The notes under the pieces are model-generated. The model was not told where the DNA came from and made no database searches. It saw only the letters and a program-made list of their open reading frames with translations. This document shows, one piece after another, positions 60,209-64,000 of a stretch of DNA of 64,000 nt (its first letter is position 1; each line of letters opens with the position of its first letter). Source of the DNA: Streptomyces sp. NBC_00154 (GTDB lineage Bacteria; Actinomycetota; Actinomycetes; Streptomycetales; Streptomycetaceae); assembly GCF_026342835.1 (NCBI RefSeq), contig NZ_JAPEMI010000001.1, positions 5,338,501-5,402,500 of the forward strand, given 5' to 3'. The position numbers and the translations under genes are program-made.

Positions 60209-61312
60209 TCAGCAATTCGGAGTGTTATGTTCCGGATCGGGGAATAGCAGATGCACGTCCCCGAACTCGTGCCAGAGGTACCGATGGCGCAGCGCCTCCG
60301 CGTATCCGCACTGCAGCGGGGCCCGCCCCGCGACCGCCTCCAGCATCAGCAGATGGGAGGCCTCCGGCTCGTGCAGCCCTGTCAGCAGACCGTCCACCGC
60401 CCGCACGCCGCGCTGCGGCGTCACCACCAGATCCGTCCAGCCGGCGGCCGCGCGCACCACCCCGTCCGCCCCCGCCGACGACTCCAGCGCCCGTACCGCC
60501 GTCGTACCGACCGCGATGACCTTCCCACCGCCTGCCCGTGCCGCATTGACCAGCCAGGCCGTCGCGCGCGGTACGACGAAGCGCTCCGGGTACGGCGGCT
60601 CGTGCGCCTCCGCCGAGGCCACCCCCGTATGCAGCGTCAGCGGCGCGAACTGCACGCCGCGGCTGACCAGCGCGGCCACCAGCCGCGTGGTGAACGGCCG
60701 AGCGGCGCTCGGCATCTCCGCCGATCCGCTCCCGTCGGGGGAGTCCACGGCGAAGACAGTCTGATATGCGGACAGCGGCTGGTCCCGCTCCGTATAGCCG
60801 TAACGGATCGGCCGCCCGTACTGCCGCAGCAGCCCCGGCACCTCCACCGACACCCGCGCCCACCACAGCCTGGCCCCCACCGTCGCACCCAGCGGCCCCG
60901 TGCCGTACCCGCCCGTGCCGCCCAGTGGCTCCTCCAGCACCAGCCGTGAACCGCCCGGCAGATGCACGACGGCCCCGGCCGGCCCACCGCGGCGGGGCAC
61001 CGTCGCTCCCGTCCCGTCCGGGCGGCGCAGCTCCACCGCCCACCGCCCGTCATCGCCCCGCGTCGAGAAGTGCACGACGACGCGGGCACCTCCCACCCGG
61101 CCGTTCACAGCGGCGGGCAGCGTCGGCGACGTATTGACCACGAGTACGTCCCCGGCCCGCAGCTGCCCCGGCAGGTCGCGGAACGCATGGTGCGAGACCT
61201 TCTGCCCGCGCGACACCAGCAGCCGTACGTCGTCACGCCCCGCACCCCTCTGCTCCGCAGGCACTCGTGCCGAGAGCTCCGCGGGCACCCGCAACGCATC
61301 CAGTGCGGTCAC
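60209..61312 (-). CDS. QueA-like S-adenosylmethionine:tRNA ribosyltransferase-isomerase (divergent)
   Basis: A 367-aa protein of the QueA family, which normally transfers the ribosyl part of SAM to preQ1 in tRNA. The C-terminal GKVIAVGTTAVRALESS and DGLLTGLHEPEASHLLMLEAVAG match QueA, but the N-terminal loop reads VLVVNTSPTLPAAVNG where QueA has NDTRVIPARL-type sequence. GTG 61312 overlaps the SDR stop (GTGA), so the two genes are an operon. No other queuosine genes are near. A different substrate from preQ1-tRNA is possible. Confidence 0.85.
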   Translation of the reverse strand: MTALDALRVPAELSARVPAEQRGAGRDDVRLLVSRGQKVSHHAFRDLPGQLRAGDVLVVNTSPTLPAAVNGRVGGARVVVHFSTRGDDGRWAVELRRPDGTGATVPRRGGPAGAVVHLPGGSRLVLEEPLGGTGGYGTGPLGATVGARLWWARVSVEVPGLLRQYGRPIRYGYTERDQPLSAYQTVFAVDSPDGSGSAEMPSAARPFTTRLVAALVSRGVQFAPLTLHTGVASAEAHEPPYPERFVVPRATAWLVNAARAGGGKVIAVGTTAVRALESSAGADGVVRAAAGWTDLVVTPQRGVRAVDGLLTGLHEPEASHLLMLEAVAGRAPLQCGYAEALRHRYLWHEFGDVHLLFPDPEHNTPNC

Positions 61313-62052
61313 AGTCCCGCCCCCGACCACGCCGACCCGGCCGGCTCGGAATCGTCCGGCTCCGACTCCGCCGGCCACGGCGCCGCATACCGCCCGCTGG
61401 CCGGCCGCCGCTCCAGCAGCCGCAGGAACGCGGGAACCACACTTTCCGGAAGCGGTCGCGGATCGTCGTCGTCCGGTACCGCCGCCGCATAGAGACCGGT
61501 CTGCATGTCTCCCGGATCGACCGCCCACACCCGCAGCCCCGGCTCCTCCACCCCCAGCACCGCGGCCAGCTGGTCGAGTGCCGCCTTCGACGCCCCGTAA
61601 CCGCCCCAGGTCTCGTACGGCTCCGCCGCCGCATCCGAACTCACCACCACGACCGCGCCCGCCGCCGAGGCTCGCAGCAGGGGCAGCGCCCCCTGCACCA
61701 GACCGAGCGCCGCCACCAGATTGGTCTCCAGCGCCTGCCGCAGCCCGTCCAGCGGCAGCGCATCGAGCCGCACGAGCGGCTCGGCGCCCAGCGCACTCGC
61801 ATTGCTCACCAGCAGATCGAGTCCGCCGAGCTCCCCGGCGGCGGCCACCAGCTCCCGGCGGTGTCCGGCGTCCGTGACATCGCCGGGCACTGCGACCACC
61901 CGTGCCCCGTACCCCGCCAGCTCCGTCGCCGCCCCCTCCAGCACCCCGGCGGTCCTGGCATCCAGCACCAGATCCCAGCCCCGCTGTGCGAGCGCCGCGG
62001 CCAGCGCACGGCCCAGCCCCTTCGAAGCGCCCGTGATCATTGCGACAGGCAT
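61309..62052 (-). CDS. SDR family oxidoreductase coupled to queA-like gene
   Basis: A 247-aa classical SDR. TGASKGLGRALA, NASALGAEPL, VSSDAAAEPYETWGGYGASKAALDQLA (Ser, YxxxK as YGASK) are visible; the C-terminus ends in an acidic/Pro tail. ATG 62052 follows AAGGAGACGG. It is coupled by GTGA to the queA-like gene, suggesting a joint pathway. Confidence 0.88.
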   Translation of the reverse strand: MPVAMITGASKGLGRALAAALAQRGWDLVLDARTAGVLEGAATELAGYGARVVAVPGDVTDAGHRRELVAAAGELGGLDLLVSNASALGAEPLVRLDALPLDGLRQALETNLVAALGLVQGALPLLRASAAGAVVVVSSDAAAEPYETWGGYGASKAALDQLAAVLGVEEPGLRVWAVDPGDMQTGLYAAAVPDDDDPRPLPESVVPAFLRLLERRPASGRYAAPWPAESEPDDSEPAGSAWSGAGL

Positions 62053-62244
62053 GACAACCGTCTCCTTATTACGTCGGCAATGGCCGATGAACCCTCGGCA
62101 CAGCCAACGTAGGAACGCCCCCACACGCCGCGCCTCGGCCGTGAGCCGCACCCCCGCAAGGAACTTCGACCTAGGCCCAGCGCCCTAAGCACCCGCCGTC
62201 CACAGGCCGATACGGCGCGGCCACCCCGCCGGTACGGTGAGGCC

Positions 62245-63390
62245 ATGAGTCACAGCCCACCGTCGGGCCTCGCAGCGGTCAGTGCCGCACTGCTCGCCAT
62301 GAGCCGGCACCTGGAAATGCGTGACGTCCTGAAGACGATCGTCGCCTCGGCCCGCGACCTGCTGGACGCCGAGTACGCGGCCATGGGCGTCCCCGACGAC
62401 CACGGCGGTTTTGCCCAGTTCGTCGTCGACGGCGTCAGCGACGAGCAGTGGAAGGCCATCGGCCCGCTGCCCCGGCAGCACGGCATCCTCGCCGCGATGC
62501 TCCACGAGGCGAAGCCCCAGCGCCTCGCCGACGTCCGCAAGGACCCCCGTTTCGAGGGCTGGCCCGACGCCCACCCCGACATGTCCGATTTCCTCGGCCT
62601 GCCGATCAGGGACGGCGACGAAATCATCGGCGCGCTCTTTCTCGCCAACAAGCGATGCCCCAAGCCACAGGGCGGTTGCGGCTTCACCGCACAGGACGAG
62701 GAGCTGCTGTCGATCCTCGCCCAGCACGCGGCGATCGCCCTCACCAACGCCAGACTGTACGAGCGCAGCCGTGAGCTCACCATCGCCGAGGAACGGTCCC
62801 GGCTCGCCCACGAGCTGCACGACGCGGTCAGCCAGAAGCTGTTCTCCCTGCGGCTGACGGCCCAGGCCGCCGCCGCCCTGGTCGACCGCGACCCGGCCCG
62901 CGCCAAGAGCGAGCTCCAGCAGGTCGCCGTGCTGGCCGCCGAGGCGGCGGACGAGCTGCGAGCCGCCGTCGTCGAGCTGCGCCCCGCCGCGCTCGACGAG
63001 GACGGCCTCGTCGCGACGCTCCGTACCCAGATCCAGGTCCTGGACCGCGCCCACAGCGCCCGGGTCACTTTCGAGAGCCTCGGCGTACGGGCCATGCCCG
63101 CCGCTCAGGAGGAGGCGCTGCTCAGGGTCTCCCAGGAAGCCCTGCACAATGCGCTGCGCCACTCGGGCGCCGAACGGGTCGACGTCACGCTGGCCCGGCG
63201 CGGCTCCGGCACGGTACTGCGGATCACCGACGACGGCAGCGGATTCGAACCCATGGCGACCCGGCAGGCCGGCCGCCATCTGGGACTGGTGTCGATGCGG
63301 GACCGCGCGAGCGGTGTCGGCGGAAGGCTCACCGTTGAATCGGCGCCCGGCAAGGGCACCACGATCGAGATGGAGGTACCCGGTGGCTGA
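62245..63390 (+). CDS. GAF domain-containing sensor histidine kinase (NarL type, cytoplasmic)
   Basis: A 381-aa kinase without TM segments. The GAF domain (about residues 25-170) is followed by the HisKA_3 dimerisation helix with the phospho-His in RSRLAHELHDAVSQKLF (His about 192), then a HATPase_c domain: HNALRHSGAERV (N box), ITDDGSGF (G1), GLVSMRDRASGVGGRL (G2). ATG 62245 is 6 nt after TACGGT, so it may be leaderless. It is coupled with the response regulator by an 8-bp overlap. A soluble sensor likely responds to a ligand or redox state. Confidence 0.92.
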   Translation: MSHSPPSGLAAVSAALLAMSRHLEMRDVLKTIVASARDLLDAEYAAMGVPDDHGGFAQFVVDGVSDEQWKAIGPLPRQHGILAAMLHEAKPQRLADVRKDPRFEGWPDAHPDMSDFLGLPIRDGDEIIGALFLANKRCPKPQGGCGFTAQDEELLSILAQHAAIALTNARLYERSRELTIAEERSRLAHELHDAVSQKLFSLRLTAQAAAALVDRDPARAKSELQQVAVLAAEAADELRAAVVELRPAALDEDGLVATLRTQIQVLDRAHSARVTFESLGVRAMPAAQEEALLRVSQEALHNALRHSGAERVDVTLARRGSGTVLRITDDGSGFEPMATRQAGRHLGLVSMRDRASGVGGRLTVESAPGKGTTIEMEVPGG

Positions 63391-64000
63391 CAAGATCATC
63401 AGGGTGCTGCTGGTCGACGACCACCAGGTGGTGCGCCGCGGTCTGCGTACGTTCCTGGAGATCCAGGACGACATAGAGGTCGTCGGCGAGGCGGCCGACG
63501 GCGCGGAGGGTGTGGCCAGGAGCGAGGAGCTGCGCCCCGACGTGGTCCTGATGGACATCAAGATGCCGGGCACGGACGGCATCGAGGCGCTCCGCAAGCT
63601 CCGGGAGCTGGAGAACCCGGCCAAGGTGCTGATCGTCACCAGCTTCACCGAGCAGCGCACGGTGGTCCCCGCCCTGCGCGCGGGCGCCTCCGGCTACGTA
63701 TACAAGGACGTCGACCCGGACGCACTGGCCGGCGCCATCCGCTCGGTGTACGCGGGCCATGTCCTGCTCCAGCCGGAGGTCGCCGGAGCCCTGCTCGCCC
63801 AGGAGGACGCCGGCGGCGGTACGGGCCGGGGGAGCACTCTCACCGAACGGGAGCGGGAAGTACTGGGCCTGATCGCCGACGGCCGTTCCAACCGTGAGAT
63901 CGCCAGGGCGCTGGTCCTCTCCGAGAAGACCGTGAAGACGCACGTCTCGAACATTCTGATGAAGCTGGATCTGTCGGACCGCACCCAGGCCGCCCTCTGG
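63383..64000 (+). CDS. LuxR/NarL family response regulator (3' end cut off)
   Basis: A regulator with receiver domain: LLVDDHQVVRRGLRTFLE, phosphorylated Asp in VVLMDIKMPG (about residue 57), and Lys in KDVDP; then the LuxR HTH TLTEREREVLGLIADGRSNREIARALVLSEKTVKTHVSNI. GTG 63383 overlaps the kinase gene by 8 bp, making a standard two-component pair. At least 206 codons are present; the stop lies outside the window. Confidence 0.93.
   Translation, partial: MADKIIRVLLVDDHQVVRRGLRTFLEIQDDIEVVGEAADGAEGVARSEELRPDVVLMDIKMPGTDGIEALRKLRELENPAKVLIVTSFTEQRTVVPALRAGASGYVYKDVDPDALAGAIRSVYAGHVLLQPEVAGALLAQEDAGGGTGRGSTLTEREREVLGLIADGRSNREIARALVLSEKTVKTHVSNILMKLDLSDRTQAALW

Overview
The window is chromosomal DNA of a Streptomyces-type actinomycete. 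It has very high GC with strongly GC-biased third codon positions, many GTG starts and ATGA/GTGA gene overlaps. It carries Streptomyces signature families (Gbn nucleoid protein, streptophobe, nucleopolyhedrovirus-P10-like, SGM_5486, DUF3099). From memory, the gene order follows roughly the SCO1800-SCO1857 interval of S. coelicolor. I see no insertion sequence, prophage, CRISPR array, rRNA or tRNA; it reads as conserved core chromosome. Both ends cut genes: cobC on the left and a LuxR-type response regulator on the right.

Layout. (1) 1-8.45 kb: a minus-strand cobalamin operon (cobD-cobQ-chelatase-cobO-cobB-cobE/cbiG-like-cobC) headed by a B12 riboswitch. (2) 8.5-10.2 kb: a Pit-type phosphate transporter with a small membrane protein, preceded by a PHO-box-like pair of direct repeats. 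(3) 10.4-18.7 kb: class II aldolase, alpha/beta hydrolase, an unknown helical protein, VOC protein, zinc metallopeptidase, an ABC-F ATPase behind a 7-codon leaderless uORF, the 73-aa protein Gbn and an enoyl-CoA hydratase. (4) 18.7-21.8 kb: an envelope-stress block rich in Asp23-like proteins, with AmaP and a divergent P10-family protein. (5) 21.9-26.8 kb: SDR, GH15 glycosidase, SURF1, a zinc-ribbon protein and a DEDDh exonuclease fused to BRCT. (6) 26.9-31.8 kb: a TetR regulator divergent from an operon of acetoacetate-decarboxylase-like protein, SDR and two paralogous amidohydrolases, the best candidate here for an uncharacterised catabolic system. (7) 31.8-38.4 kb: VIT-family transporter, fatty acid hydroxylase overlapping a lysoplasmalogenase, alcohol dehydrogenase, CaiB-type CoA transferase and a secreted subtilase. 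(8) 38.7-49.8 kb: DUF485-ActP acetate symporter, moaA, small proteins, tyrS, the TldD/TldE pair, and fabG-fabI of fatty acid synthesis. (9) 49.8-56.3 kb: GntR/FadR regulator divergent from a CynX/NimT exporter, small membrane proteins, SixA-like phosphatase, serB and streptophobe. (10) 56.5-64 kb: FHA-ABC transporter (Rv1747 type), a SLT-domain secreted protein, a divergent QueA-like protein with an SDR, and a GAF histidine kinase with its response regulator.

Regulation is unusually readable. There is a riboswitch, a PHO box, perfect palindromes in the tetR/ADC and FadR/MFS divergent promoters and before the CoA transferase, interlocked inverted repeats before fabG, several probable leaderless starts, and many strong hairpin terminators. 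One Streptomyces intergenic-type repeat appears both between cobQ and the chelatase gene and, diverged, inside the cobB coding sequence. Protein family names come from motif recognition without database searches.
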